NCBI GenBank assembly: GCA_047975215.1
Contig: JBKEDD010000042.1
Location: forward strand, 1-64,000
DNA length: 64,000 bases
Direction of reading: 5' to 3'
From: JAGRMG01 sp047975215
GTDB lineage: Bacteria > Pseudomonadota > Alphaproteobacteria > Rhodobacterales > Rhodobacteraceae
Shown: piece after piece, positions 1-8,795 of the stretch
Layout of the letters: the number at the start of each line of letters is the position of its first letter
Numbering within the stretch: position 1 is the first letter of the stretch
Program-made: the position numbers and the translations under genes
The notes under the pieces: model-generated
What the model saw: the letters and a program-made list of their open reading frames with translations, nothing else
The model's database searches: none
What the model was told of the DNA's origin: nothing

Positions 1-330
1 AGCCCCGGAAACTGCGCCGATATCTCGGCGGCCCCGGCGCTGCTCGACAAGATACCCGCGCCTGCACGCCTGCTCGCCGACAAGGGCTACGATGCCAACA
101 GCCTGCGCCGTCGTCTTGCCGCAACCAAAACCGAAGCCGTCATACCCTCAACCCGGTCCCGGAAAACTCCCATACCCTATGACGCCGAAGCGTATATCGG
201 CAGAAACCTGATCGAGCGCGCGTTCTGCCGCCTCAAGGACTGGCGCCGCATTGCCACCCGCTATGACAAGCTCGCCCGCAACTTCCAATCCGCCGTCGCC
301 ATCGCCGCAACTATTCTCTGGTGGACCTGA
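1..330 (+). mobile_element. IS5-family transposase, 3' fragment (left part outside window)
   Basis: An open frame enters at base 1 and ends at TGA 328-330. It encodes the C-terminal ~109 residues of a DDE transposase. The visible text includes LLADKGYDA (around the second catalytic Asp), NLIERAFCRLKDWRRIATRYDK (shown here in parts: NLIERAF, then LKDWRRIATRYDK; around the catalytic Glu) and the ending ATILWWT. This pattern is typical of IS5-family (IS427-like) transposases. The N-terminal part lies outside the window, so whether the element is intact cannot be judged. The right end of the element probably lies within the next ~15 bases, directly against the cobQ stop codon. Confidence 0.88.
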
Positions 331-347
331 TTGAGTCTCAACCCTAG
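331..347. repeat. Probable right terminus of the IS element and CTAG target
   Basis: The bases after the transposase stop read TTGAGTCTCAACCC followed by CTAG at 344-347. Elements of the IS427 branch of IS5 commonly end in short inverted repeats rich in GGGT/GAGTCT-type sequence and target TA/CTAG sites (family knowledge). The cobQ stop codon, read on the minus strand, lies inside this CTAG. The left terminal repeat is outside the window, so the exact terminus is inferred. Confidence 0.45.
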
Positions 348-1789
348 TGCGCCACCTCCAACAGCCCCGGCACATCCAGATGCGCCTCCAGATGGTCGGC
401 CAGCGCATCCAGCGTCTGTTCGACACCCGCGTCATAGCGCGACTCGGAGCGCACGCCAAACCCGGACAGGAACGCAGCGCGAAAGGCGTCATCGGCGAAC
501 ATGCCATGCAGGTAGCTGCCCATGATCCGCCCCTCGCGCGAAACGGCGCCCTCGGGCTGACCCGCGACATGCGCAAAGGGGCGGTCGCGGTCCGGCCCGG
601 TGCTTTCGCCGATGTGAATCTCGTAGCCGTGAAAACCATGGCCGGTAGCGGCATGGGTGGCGCGCACGCGGGTCAGGTGTTTGTTCGGCGTCATGAGCGT
701 TTCGATATCCAGGAGCCCCAGCCCGTCATCCGTCCCGGAAGGGCCTTCGATCCCCTCGGGGTCGGCCACGCGGCGCCCCAACATCTGATAGCCGCCGCAT
801 ATGCCCAACACATGACCGCCGCGCCTGACATGCGCGGCCAGGTCCACATCCCAGCCTTGTGCGCGCAAAAAGACCAGATCGCCCCGCGTGCTCTTGGTGC
901 CCGGAAGGATGACCAGATCGGCATCGCCCGGCAAGGCGCGGCCCGGCCCGAGCATGGTCAGCCGCACGCCCGGCTCTTGCGCCAGCGGATCGAGATCGTC
1001 GAAATTGGCGATCCGCGACAGGCACAGGCAGACGATGTGCAAACCGCCCTCGCGTCTTGGCGCGTCGATATCCAAGGCATCCTCGGCAGGCAGCTTCCAG
1101 GCTTCGGGGAACCAGGGCGCCACGCCAAACCCACGCCAGCCTGTCTGCTGTTCGATCATTGCGTAGCCGTCATCGAACAGGCGCGGATCTCCGCGGAATT
1201 TGTTGATCAAGAAGCCTTTTACCATCGCGGCGTCTTCGGGGTCGATAACCGCCTGCGTTCCGACAATCTGCGCAATAACGCCGCCCCGATCAATGTCGCC
1301 GGCAAGAACGACCGGCACGTCGGCGGCGCGGGCAAATCCCATATTCGCAATGTCGCCCCTGCGCAGGTTGACCTCGGCCGGGCTTCCCGCGCCTTCGACG
1401 ATCACCAGATCATGCTTTGACTTCAGGCGCTGAAAGCTCTCCAGCACCTTATCCAGCAACCGCGGTTTCAGCCTGTAGTAGTCGCGCGCCCTGGCCGTGG
1501 TCAGTCGCTTGCCCTGCACGACGACCTGAGCCCCGACATCGGTTTCAGGCTTGAGCAGGACCGGGTTCATGTCGGTGTGCAAGGGGATGTCACATGCCAG
1601 CGCCTGCAACGCCTGCGCCCGCCCGATCTCGCCCCCGTCGACGGTCACGGCGGCATTGTTCGACATGTTCTGCGGCTTGAACGGTGCGACCGACAGCCCC
1701 CGCCGCTTTGCTGCCCGGCAAAGCCCCGCCACGAGCATCGACTTGCCGACATTGCTGCCGGTTCCCTGGATCATGACGGCGCGGGGCAT
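344..1789 (-). CDS. cobQ: Cobyric acid synthase CobQ
   Basis: Glutamine-dependent amidase that amidates side chains b, d, e and g of adenosylcobyrinic acid a,c-diamide to give adenosylcobyric acid. The product has 481 residues, the normal length. The N-terminal ATP-binding motif is GTGSNVGKS at about residues 9-17. The C-terminal class I glutaminase domain has GICGGYQ, with its nucleophilic Cys near 331, and the late His motif GSYLHGMF. The start ATG lies 3 bases after the cobO stop, so the two genes are co-transcribed with cobO first. The stop TAG falls in a CTAG that adjoins an IS5-type element. The C-terminus (LLEVAH) looks natural, so the insertion apparently did not truncate the protein. 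Confidence 0.96.
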   Translation of the reverse strand: MPRAVMIQGTGSNVGKSMLVAGLCRAAKRRGLSVAPFKPQNMSNNAAVTVDGGEIGRAQALQALACDIPLHTDMNPVLLKPETDVGAQVVVQGKRLTTARARDYYRLKPRLLDKVLESFQRLKSKHDLVIVEGAGSPAEVNLRRGDIANMGFARAADVPVVLAGDIDRGGVIAQIVGTQAVIDPEDAAMVKGFLINKFRGDPRLFDDGYAMIEQQTGWRGFGVAPWFPEAWKLPAEDALDIDAPRREGGLHIVCLCLSRIANFDDLDPLAQEPGVRLTMLGPGRALPGDADLVILPGTKSTRGDLVFLRAQGWDVDLAAHVRRGGHVLGICGGYQMLGRRVADPEGIEGPSGTDDGLGLLDIETLMTPNKHLTRVRATHAATGHGFHGYEIHIGESTGPDRDRPFAHVAGQPEGAVSREGRIMGSYLHGMFADDAFRAAFLSGFGVRSESRYDAGVEQTLDALADHLEAHLDVPGLLEVAH

Positions 1790-1792
1790 TGA

Positions 1793-2425
1793 TCAGAACT
1801 CGATTCCCTTCTGCGCCTTCACGCCGTCCTTGAACGGGTGTTTGAGCAGGGTCATCTCGGTCACCAGATCGGCGGCTTGGATCAATTCGCGCTTGGCATT
1901 GCGCCCGGTCAGGCAGACATGGGTCATCGCGGGCTTCTCGCGCAGCAGGAAATCGACCACTTCGTCGATATCCAGATAGTCGTAGCGCAGGGCTATGTTG
2001 ATCTCGTCCAGCAGGACGAACTGGATCCCGGGGTCGAGGATCTGTTCCTTTGCGATGCGCCAGCCGTTCTGCGCGGCAGCCACGTCGCGTTCGCGGTCCT
2101 GTGTTTCCCAGGTAAAGCCTTCGCCCGACACGAAGAACCGCACTTTGTCGGCAAAGTGATCGCGCAGGAAAGTCTTTTCGCCGGTTTCCCAATTGCCCTT
2201 GATGAACTGCACCACAGCGGAGGGCATTCCATGGGCGATGCAGCGCATGATCATGCCAAAGCCGGAAGACGACTTGCCCTTGCCCGCACCGGTATGGACC
2301 ATGATCAGGCCCTTTTCCTCGGTCTTGGTTGCCATCATCCTGTCGCGCGCCGCTTTGATCTTGCGCATCTTTTCATTGTGGCGGGCGGAAATGTCGGCGC
2401 CCTCTGTGGGGGTATCGCTCATCAT
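1793..2425 (-). CDS. cobO: Cob(I)yrinic acid a,c-diamide adenosyltransferase CobO
   Basis: Transfers the adenosyl group of ATP to the reduced cobalt of the corrin ring, supplying the adenosylated substrate for CobQ. It has 210 residues, the usual CobO/BtuR size. A P-loop variant GAGKGKSSSGFG lies near residues 46-57 and the downstream Walker B-like segment is FVLLDEINIAL. Two in-frame ATGs (2425 and 2422) are preceded by GGGAGA, and the first is used here. The gene is 3 bases from cobQ and about 70 bases from the nnrS-like gene upstream on the same strand. No riboswitch is seen directly in front of cobO, so its transcription probably starts at or before nnrS. Confidence 0.95.
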   Translation of the reverse strand: MMSDTPTEGADISARHNEKMRKIKAARDRMMATKTEEKGLIMVHTGAGKGKSSSGFGMIMRCIAHGMPSAVVQFIKGNWETGEKTFLRDHFADKVRFFVSGEGFTWETQDRERDVAAAQNGWRIAKEQILDPGIQFVLLDEINIALRYDYLDIDEVVDFLLREKPAMTHVCLTGRNAKRELIQAADLVTEMTLLKHPFKDGVKAQKGIEF

Positions 2426-2494
2426 GGTCTCCCGAAGGCGTTTGATTCGGGTCTCACGAAACCACAGGGGGCGGCATGGGACAAGCCGGGGCCG

Positions 2495-3661
2495 TCAGTG
2501 CCGGATCCCGCTGAAGACCGGGCGGGGAAGCGGCCCGGACAGGTGCGGGATCATCAGCAATGCGAACCCGATCCAGCCTGCGCACCACGATGCCGCGGCA
2601 AGATCTAGCATGCCCGCCATCCGCGCGGGCACCGCTAGGAGGATGAGGCAATAGGCCATGCCGATACCGCGCCGCGCTTTCAGGCCCCGCGTCGTCCTGT
2701 GGGCAAAGACCCTGGCGGCAATCCCCAGGATATGCCCGCCCATCGCCCCCATGACGAGGGCATGCAGCGCCCCGGCAGGTGCCAGGGCGACGCCCCGCAG
2801 CGACATCCCCCAAAGCACAAGCCCGGCCGGCACCCACAGGAAGGCAATCGTCAGGATCGCCAGAAGGACATCCCGCCCCGCGGGTGCAAGCGGCCATGTG
2901 ACGAAATAGGCCAGCATGGCGAGACCGCCCAGAATGAGCGCGACCGAGGCCGGGGAAGCGGCGCCGACCGCCAGGAAGCCCGCAGAGGCGGCGACGGCCG
3001 CGAGCGCCAGACCCCGCAGCCATCCGGGGGTGTGGCGTGGGGGCCGTCCTTGCCAACCTGCCGCATTGGCAAGAAACGCAGGGACCATCCGCCCGCCGAT
3101 ATGAATCAGCAGCGCCGTGAAGCCGAGGACGGCGAGGGGCGCGAAGGCAGGCGCATGTCCGCCCGTCTCCATCGACAGGATCAACAGCCCGGACAACGCG
3201 CCCCCAAGCATGGCGGCGCCGATGAATTCGGGATGCCATCCGGTGCCGGCCCGCCATGCTTCGCGCGCAAGAAGCGCCGCGATGGTCCAGAACATTCCCG
3301 CCGAACAGAGGGCCACGCCCCATGCCGGGCCGGCCCCGGTCAGCAGTCCGACGCGGGCGAGGCACCACAACAACACGATCAGCGCCACCGGTGCGCCCCT
3401 TATCGGCGCCTGGCCGGTCCAACTGCTGACGGCGCTGCACAGGTATCCGGCCGCCGCTGCACCGCCAAATCCGAAGGTCATTTCATGGACATGCCACATG
3501 AGCGGATCGGGAAGCCCGGCCATCACTCCCGGCGCCCATTGCCAGAGCGCCACCGCAACCGCGGCCCACAGCCCCGCAAGCGGAAACATCGGGCGCGCCG
3601 CCGCCGCAAGAATTCCGCTCTGCGGCCAGACCCTGCTGACGGTTTCTTTCCCCGGTGCCAT
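2495..3661 (-). CDS. NnrS family membrane protein
   Basis: A hydrophobic protein of 388 residues with about 12 predicted membrane segments. The motif MWHVHEMTFGFGGAA near residues 45-60 is characteristic of NnrS. NnrS proteins are heme- and copper-containing membrane proteins linked to the nitric-oxide response in denitrifiers, and their biochemical role is unsettled. The start at 3661 is chosen over the upstream 3703 start because AAGGAGA sits 7 bases before it. The gene is divergent from the riboswitch-led cobalamin operon and precedes cobO-cobQ on the same strand. No clear FNR/NNR box (TTGAT-N4-ATCAA) was found in front of it. Confidence 0.85.
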   Translation of the reverse strand: MAPGKETVSRVWPQSGILAAAARPMFPLAGLWAAVAVALWQWAPGVMAGLPDPLMWHVHEMTFGFGGAAAAGYLCSAVSSWTGQAPIRGAPVALIVLLWCLARVGLLTGAGPAWGVALCSAGMFWTIAALLAREAWRAGTGWHPEFIGAAMLGGALSGLLILSMETGGHAPAFAPLAVLGFTALLIHIGGRMVPAFLANAAGWQGRPPRHTPGWLRGLALAAVAASAGFLAVGAASPASVALILGGLAMLAYFVTWPLAPAGRDVLLAILTIAFLWVPAGLVLWGMSLRGVALAPAGALHALVMGAMGGHILGIAARVFAHRTTRGLKARRGIGMAYCLILLAVPARMAGMLDLAAASWCAGWIGFALLMIPHLSGPLPRPVFSGIRH

Positions 3662-3676
3662 GCGGTCTCCTTCGCC

Positions 3677-3682
3677 TTGACA
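3677..3682 (+). promoter_or_regulatory. Possible -35 element ahead of the cobalamin riboswitch
   Basis: The hexamer TTGACA is a consensus -35 box about 30 bases before the riboswitch fold. The sequence 17 bases downstream (TCAATG) is a poor -10 match, so the promoter is only tentative. It lies in the divergent gap between the nnrS-like gene and the cobalamin operon. Confidence 0.3.
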
Positions 3683-3710
3683 AAGGTGCCCGACCTGTCT
3701 CAATGGGGGG

Positions 3711-3903
3711 CGTTGGTTCCTGTCTCAGGACAGGTGAAAAGGGAATGCGACAGGGATTCAAGTCAGAATTCCAAGCGCAGCCGCCCCCGCGACCGTGACC
3801 GGAGAGGGCGCCCAATGGCCACTGGCCGCATTCGCGGTTCGGGAAGGCCGGGCGACCGCCAGGGCAAACGTCCTGACATCCGCAAGCCGGGAGACCTGCC
3901 AGC
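3711..3903 (+). promoter_or_regulatory. Cobalamin (B12) riboswitch controlling the cob operon
   Basis: The leader carries the conserved elements of the cobalamin riboswitch in order. These are an AGGTGAAAAGGGAATGCGAC core near 3740-3760, the AGC-GCAGCCGCCCCCGCGACCGTG stretch (key part GCCCCCGC) near 3775-3797, the CCACTGG box near 3830, GGGAAGGC near 3840, and the B12 box ending GGGAGACCTGCC at 3889-3900. Adenosylcobalamin binding would lower expression of the genes downstream. The first gene likely starts at 4012, leaving ~110 bases for an expression platform. A second riboswitch of the same class lies at the other end of the cluster. Confidence 0.95.
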
Positions 3904-4011
3904 CAGATGACAATCACAACCGGGCGGGGGTTCCGGTGTCAGGCGATGCCCTCGACTCCGGGCACCCCTGCCTCAATCCCCGTCCGGCAATGCAGGGAAG
4001 CAGGATCGCGC

Positions 4012-4428
4012 ATGGCGCAGGGCGAGGCCGGACATATCAAACCACCGACAGATCTGCTGGTCTGCGTGAACTGCCGCAGAGGGCGGCAAATCCCCGAGGA
4101 CGAGCGCCGTCCCGGGCAACGTCTGTTCGATGAACTGGCCGGGCGCCTCCTGCCCGCCGGGGTCAGATTGCGGGCGGTCGAATGCCTGCAGAACTGCGAC
4201 GCCGGCTGCACCGTCGCCCTGCGCGGCGGCAACCGCTGGACCTATGTCTATGGCGGGCTCGACGAAACCGCGGATGCGGACATGCTGGCGGATGGTGCAT
4301 CGCGCTATCACGCAACGCCCGACGGGCTGATTCCGTGGCGCGAGCGGCCCGAGCATTTCAAGCGCAACTGCGTGGCCCGTGTTCCCCCGATCGACCTATT
4401 CGAACAAACTTCCGAGGTTGACCAATGA
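4012..4428 (+). CDS. DUF1636 family protein, predicted metal-binding
   Basis: A small cytoplasmic protein of 138 residues with five cysteines in a ferredoxin-like arrangement: Cys18-x2-Cys21 near the N-terminus, then Cys58-x3-Cys62-x3-Cys66. This matches the DUF1636 family, whose biochemical function is not established. The start at 4012 is chosen because AGGA lies 6 bases before it; the longer frame from 3907 would begin at the edge of the riboswitch and add a low-complexity tail. The stop overlaps the cobW start by ATGA. Position between a B12 riboswitch and cobW-cobN suggests a role in cobalt delivery or in a metal-cluster step of corrin synthesis (inference). Confidence 0.8.
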   Translation: MAQGEAGHIKPPTDLLVCVNCRRGRQIPEDERRPGQRLFDELAGRLLPAGVRLRAVECLQNCDAGCTVALRGGNRWTYVYGGLDETADADMLADGASRYHATPDGLIPWRERPEHFKRNCVARVPPIDLFEQTSEVDQ

Positions 4429-5480
4429 CCGAACTCGCAAAACTTCCTGTTACCGTCGTCACCGGCTTTCTCGGCTCGGGCAAGACGACCCTGATCCGCG
4501 AACTGATGCAGAACCCGGGCGGCAAGCGCCTGGCCGTGGTGGTCAATGAATTCGGCGATGTCGGGGTCGATGGTGAGATCCTGAAGAGCTGTGCCATTCC
4601 CGATTGCCCGGCGGAAAACATCATGGAACTGGCCAACGGCTGTATCTGCTGCACCGTGGCCGATGACTTCATTCCGACGATCGAGGCATTGATGGCGCTG
4701 AACCCCCGGCCTGATCACATCCTGATCGAAACGTCGGGCCTGGCCCTGCCAAAGCCGCTTCTGAAAGCCTTTGACTGGCCCGATATCCGCTCCAGGATAA
4801 CCGTGGACGGCGTGATCGCGCTGGCCGATGCCGAGGCCGTGGCGGCAGGCCGGTTTGCACCCAACGTCGCCGCGGTGGATGCGCAGCGACTGGCGGATGA
4901 CAGCATCGACCACGAAACGCCCCTGTCCGAGGTGTTCGAGGATCAGATCAACTGTGCCGATATCGTGCTGTTGACCAAGCCAGACCTGGCCGGCCCCGAG
5001 GGTGTCGCCCGGGCCAAGGCGATCATCGCCGCTGAGGCGCCGCGCCCGTTGCCGGTGATCGAGGTCGCCGAAGGCGTCGTCGATCCGCGTATCATCCTTG
5101 GGCTGGAAGCCGCCGCCGAGAATGACATGGACGCCCGGCCCAGCCATCACGATGGCCATCCCGAGCACGAACACGACGATTTCGACTCGATCACCGTCGA
5201 TATCCCCGAACAGGCCGACCCTGCCGATCTGGTGCGTGCCATCGAGGCGCTTGCCAACGATCGCAACATCCTGCGGGTCAAGGGCTATGCCGCTGTAGCG
5301 GGCAAGCCGATGCGTCTCTTGGTGCAGGCGGTGGGCGCGCGTGTGCGTCACCAGTATGACCGCCCGTGGAGCGCGGGCGAAGCGCGTCAGGGGCGCATGG
5401 TGGTGATTGCCGAACATGACAACATCCGCCGCGACGTGATCGAAACGGCGCTTGGGGTCGTGTCGCAAGCGGCCGAATAG
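4425..5480 (+). CDS. cobW: CobW-type G3E GTPase (metallochaperone)
   Basis: A COG0523/G3E GTPase of 351 residues. Visible motifs are Walker A GFLGSGKTT (14-22), the metal-binding GCICC (Cys73, Cys75, Cys76) and, before the C-terminal CobW domain, a His/Asp-rich segment SHHDGHPEHEHDDFD near 228-242. CobW proteins couple GTP hydrolysis to metal delivery, and those in cob operons are thought to supply Co(II) for the CobN-dependent chelatase. It overlaps the DUF1636 gene by 4 bases and precedes cobN by 21 bases. The position strongly favours cobalt rather than zinc as the cargo, although the sequence alone does not prove this. Confidence 0.95.
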   Translation: MTELAKLPVTVVTGFLGSGKTTLIRELMQNPGGKRLAVVVNEFGDVGVDGEILKSCAIPDCPAENIMELANGCICCTVADDFIPTIEALMALNPRPDHILIETSGLALPKPLLKAFDWPDIRSRITVDGVIALADAEAVAAGRFAPNVAAVDAQRLADDSIDHETPLSEVFEDQINCADIVLLTKPDLAGPEGVARAKAIIAAEAPRPLPVIEVAEGVVDPRIILGLEAAAENDMDARPSHHDGHPEHEHDDFDSITVDIPEQADPADLVRAIEALANDRNILRVKGYAAVAGKPMRLLVQAVGARVRHQYDRPWSAGEARQGRMVVIAEHDNIRRDVIETALGVVSQAAE

Positions 5481-5501
5481 ATCGGCACGGGGCAGGGTGC
5501 G

Positions 5502-8500
5502 ATGCACGTCATTTTTCGTGAAAGCCAGGGGTTGGAGGAAACGGACACGCCGATGGATCTGGGGCAAAGCCCCGCTGATCTGGTCGTGTTGTCCTTTTCC
5601 GACAGCGATCTTGGCGCGTTCGCGGCTGGCTGGCATCGCGGGGGCGGGCCGGACGGAGTTCTTCCGAACCTGCGGCTGGCCAACCTCGTGGCGCTGCGCC
5701 ACCCGCTTTCGGTCGATACCTATGTCGAGCAGACGCTGACCGGTGCGAAAGGCATTCTGATACGGCTGATCGGCGGCGTGCCCTATTGGTCCTATGGCTT
5801 GCAACAGGTGCGTGCGCTGGCCGATGCCAAGGGTATCGCATTGGCGGTCTTGCCGGCCGACGGGCGGCCCGATCCGCGGCTGGACGAGATGTCGACCCTG
5901 CCCGTTTCCACCCTGCGTCGGCTTGCACATCTGTGCGATACCGGCGGCGAGGTGGCGGCACAGGCCGTGCTGGCGCAAATGGCGTTGGCCACCGGGCTGT
6001 ATGCCGGGCCGGTTCCGGGGTCGAAGGCCCTGCCGCCGATGGGGGCGTGGTCGTACCGGCGGGGCGTATTCGACCCGAAGGACATCGCGCCCAAGACACG
6101 CCCGCGCATCGTTCTGACCTTCTATCGGTCCTATCTTGTCGCGGCCGATACCGCGCCCCTTCAGGCCATGGCCGAGTCGTTCGAGACCAGGGGCTATGAC
6201 ACCGTCGCGCTTTTTGCCCCGTCGCTGAAGACACCCGAGGCCGCAAGTTGGCTGCGCGATCGGATTTGCGAACTGGCCCCCGATGCCATCGTCAATGCCA
6301 CGTCCTTTTCCGGCAAGGGCGGGGATGGCACCTCGCCGCTTGATTTCGCGGGCGTACCGGTGTTCCAGGTCGCCCTTTCGACCGCAAGGCGCAAGGATTG
6401 GGACCGGTCCGATCGTGGCCTTTCGCCCAGCGATCTGGCCATGCACGTGGTCTTGCCCGAGGTGGACGGGCGTATCATGGGCGGTGTCGTGTCCTTCAAG
6501 GAGCCGGGGCGGCGCGATCCGCATCTGGAATATTCCCGCTTCGGTCATCGGCCCGAGGCCGAGCGTATCGCCGCCGTGGTGGACCGGGTGGATGGCTGGC
6601 TGCGCCTTGCCCGGCTTGATACACGCGCACGCCGCTGCGCGCTGATCCTGTCGACATATCCCGGCAAGGACTGGAACCTTGGTCATGCGGTGGGGCTGGA
6701 TGCCCCGCAATCCGCCCGCGCGATCCTGTCTGATCTGGCCGGGGCGGGGTATGACGTTTCCAAGGCCCCGCCGGACCTGTCCGAGGCGCTGCTTCGACGC
6801 GATGTGGCGTGGCCCGTCAGCGACTACGCGGCGGCGCTTGCCCGGTTGCCGCAGGAATTGCGGGATGATCTGCTACGGGCCTGGGGCGCGCCCGAGGACG
6901 ATCCGGCGGTCGTGGACGGGGCGTTTCGCTTCGCGGCGGTGCAATGCGGCACGGCCTGGGTCGGGCTGCAACCGGAACGTGCGCAGGCCACCCATTTGCG
7001 CACGGATGACTATCACGATCTTGGCCGCACCCCGCGTCATGCCTATGTGGCCTTTTACCTCTGGCTGCGGGCACGCTGCGATGCGCTGATCCATATCGGT
7101 GCGCATGGCACCCTGGAATGGTTGCCCGGCAAATCCGTCGCCCTTTCGCCCAGATGCTGGCCCGAGGCGCTGGTTGGCGATATGCCGGTGATCTATCCCT
7201 TCATCGTCAACGACCCGGGCGAGGCCGCGCAGGCCAAGCGCCGCATCGGTGCGATCACCCTTGGCCATATCCCGCCGCCGTTGCGCGCGTCGGGAACGCC
7301 GACGCGCCTTGCCCGGCTCGAATCGCTTCTGGACGAGTTTTCGAATGCGGACGGGCTTGACCCACGCCGCCGCGACCGGCTGCAAGACGACATTCGCACC
7401 GAGGCACAGGCGCTGGGGCTTGAGGCCGATCTGGGGCTTGACCGCGCCGGATGCAGCGCCGAGGCGATCACCCGCATCGACCGCTTTGTTTGTGACGTCA
7501 AGGACAGCCAGTTCGGGGAGGGGCTGCACATCTGGGGTCGCCCCGCGCGCCCGGGCGCGCCCTTCGAAACCGAGGCCTCTGTCGTGGCCGAGCGGCAATC
7601 TCTGCTGGATGCACTTGATGGCAAACGCATAGCCGCCGGTCCTTCGGGTTCGCCCTATCGCGGGCGTTCTGATGTGCTGCCCACGGGGCGCAACATGTTC
7701 ACCACCGATCCACGCTCGGTGCCGTCGCGGGCGGCCTATGCGCAGGGCGTCAAGCTGGCGGGGGAACTGCTCCGGCGGCATTTGCAGGACGAGGGCGACT
7801 GGCCACGCGGGCTGATCGTCGATCTGTGGGGGTCGGCCACGATGCGCACCGCGGGTGAGGACTTCGCGATGGCACTGCACCTGCTGGGTTGCAGGCCGGT
7901 GTGGGATGAAGGCTCCGAACGGGTTTCGGGAATCGAGGTGCTGCCGATTGCCGAACTCGACCGCCCGCGCATCGATGTGACCTTGCGCATCTCGGGCCTG
8001 TTCCGCGATGTATTCCCGACGCTTTCGGCGTTGTTCGCGCAGGCGGTGCGCATGCTGGCCCAGCGGGACGAGGCCCCGGACTGGAACCCTTATGCGGGCG
8101 GCGGCGGTGCCCCGCGTGTCTATGGTCCGGCGCCGGGCAGTTTCGGGCTGGGCATGAACCCAATGCTGGATGACTACAGTGAAGACGGGCGCAGGGCGGC
8201 GGGCGAGGCGTGGCTTGCCGCCTCGGCCTGGGCCCTGGACGGGGACAAGGCGGAACATGACGCCGCTGGCATTCGGGCGCGGGTCGCACAGGCGGACAGT
8301 TTCGTCCATCTTCAGGATCTGCCGGAAACCGACCTGCTTTTGGCATCGGACTATGCCACGCATGAGGCGGGGTTTGCTGCCGCCAAGACCATAACGGGCG
8401 GCACCGCCGCGCTCTGGCACGTCGACAATACCAACCCGGATGCCCCCCGCGCGCGGGCCCTGCCCGAAGAAATCGCCCGTGCGGTGCAGGCTCGCGCCGC

Positions 8501-8795
8501 CAACCCGGCCTGGATTGCGGGTATGAGGGCGCACGGATTCCGCGGCGCCGCCGAAATCGCCGCGACGCTCGATCATATGGCCGCCTTTGCGCATCTGGCC
8601 GGTGTGGTCGGGCCGCATCTGTTCGACCTCTATCACGATGCGACCCTGGGCGACGATGCCACGCGAAATTTCCTGCGCGAGGCCAATCCCGAAGCCTACC
8701 GCGCGATGTGCGACCGTTTCGGGGCGCTGTTCGATGCCGGGCTGTGGCGGACCCGGCGCAACTCGATCAGCGCCGATCTGGAAGCCCGGGCATGA
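5502..8795 (+). CDS. cobN: Cobaltochelatase subunit CobN
   Basis: Large subunit of the ATP-dependent aerobic cobaltochelatase, which inserts Co(II) into hydrogenobyrinic acid a,c-diamide together with CobS and CobT. The product has 1097 residues, within the lower family range. The hallmark HIGAHGTLEWLPGK lies near residues 530-543, followed by PVIYPFIVNDPGEAAQAKRR around 565-584 (only parts quoted as family landmarks). cobS and cobT are absent from this window and must be elsewhere. The stop overlaps the cobG start (ATGA). Confidence 0.96.
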   Translation: MHVIFRESQGLEETDTPMDLGQSPADLVVLSFSDSDLGAFAAGWHRGGGPDGVLPNLRLANLVALRHPLSVDTYVEQTLTGAKGILIRLIGGVPYWSYGLQQVRALADAKGIALAVLPADGRPDPRLDEMSTLPVSTLRRLAHLCDTGGEVAAQAVLAQMALATGLYAGPVPGSKALPPMGAWSYRRGVFDPKDIAPKTRPRIVLTFYRSYLVAADTAPLQAMAESFETRGYDTVALFAPSLKTPEAASWLRDRICELAPDAIVNATSFSGKGGDGTSPLDFAGVPVFQVALSTARRKDWDRSDRGLSPSDLAMHVVLPEVDGRIMGGVVSFKEPGRRDPHLEYSRFGHRPEAERIAAVVDRVDGWLRLARLDTRARRCALILSTYPGKDWNLGHAVGLDAPQSARAILSDLAGAGYDVSKAPPDLSEALLRRDVAWPVSDYAAALARLPQELRDDLLRAWGAPEDDPAVVDGAFRFAAVQCGTAWVGLQPERAQATHLRTDDYHDLGRTPRHAYVAFYLWLRARCDALIHIGAHGTLEWLPGKSVALSPRCWPEALVGDMPVIYPFIVNDPGEAAQAKRRIGAITLGHIPPPLRASGTPTRLARLESLLDEFSNADGLDPRRRDRLQDDIRTEAQALGLEADLGLDRAGCSAEAITRIDRFVCDVKDSQFGEGLHIWGRPARPGAPFETEASVVAERQSLLDALDGKRIAAGPSGSPYRGRSDVLPTGRNMFTTDPRSVPSRAAYAQGVKLAGELLRRHLQDEGDWPRGLIVDLWGSATMRTAGEDFAMALHLLGCRPVWDEGSERVSGIEVLPIAELDRPRIDVTLRISGLFRDVFPTLSALFAQAVRMLAQRDEAPDWNPYAGGGGAPRVYGPAPGSFGLGMNPMLDDYSEDGRRAAGEAWLAASAWALDGDKAEHDAAGIRARVAQADSFVHLQDLPETDLLLASDYATHEAGFAAAKTITGGTAALWHVDNTNPDAPRARALPEEIARAVQARAANPAWIAGMRAHGFRGAAEIAATLDHMAAFAHLAGVVGPHLFDLYHDATLGDDATRNFLREANPEAYRAMCDRFGALFDAGLWRTRRNSISADLEARA

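Noticed and set aside
3664..3706. FNR/NNR-like box upstream of the nnrS-like gene
   Set aside because: TTGAC and TCTCAA are present but the spacing is far from the TTGAT-N4-ATCAA pattern.
3907..4011. N-terminal extension of the DUF1636 gene from the ATG at 3907
   Set aside because: It starts 4 bases after the riboswitch B12 box and lacks a ribosome binding site. The ATG at 4012 has AGGA at proper spacing.
4308..6710. 800-residue minus-strand open frame across DUF1636, cobW and cobN
   Set aside because: It is antisense to three well-identified genes and has no recognisable domain. Long shadow frames are expected in high-GC coding DNA.
6873..8636. 587-residue minus-strand frame opposite cobN
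   Set aside because: Shadow of cobN; no family features.
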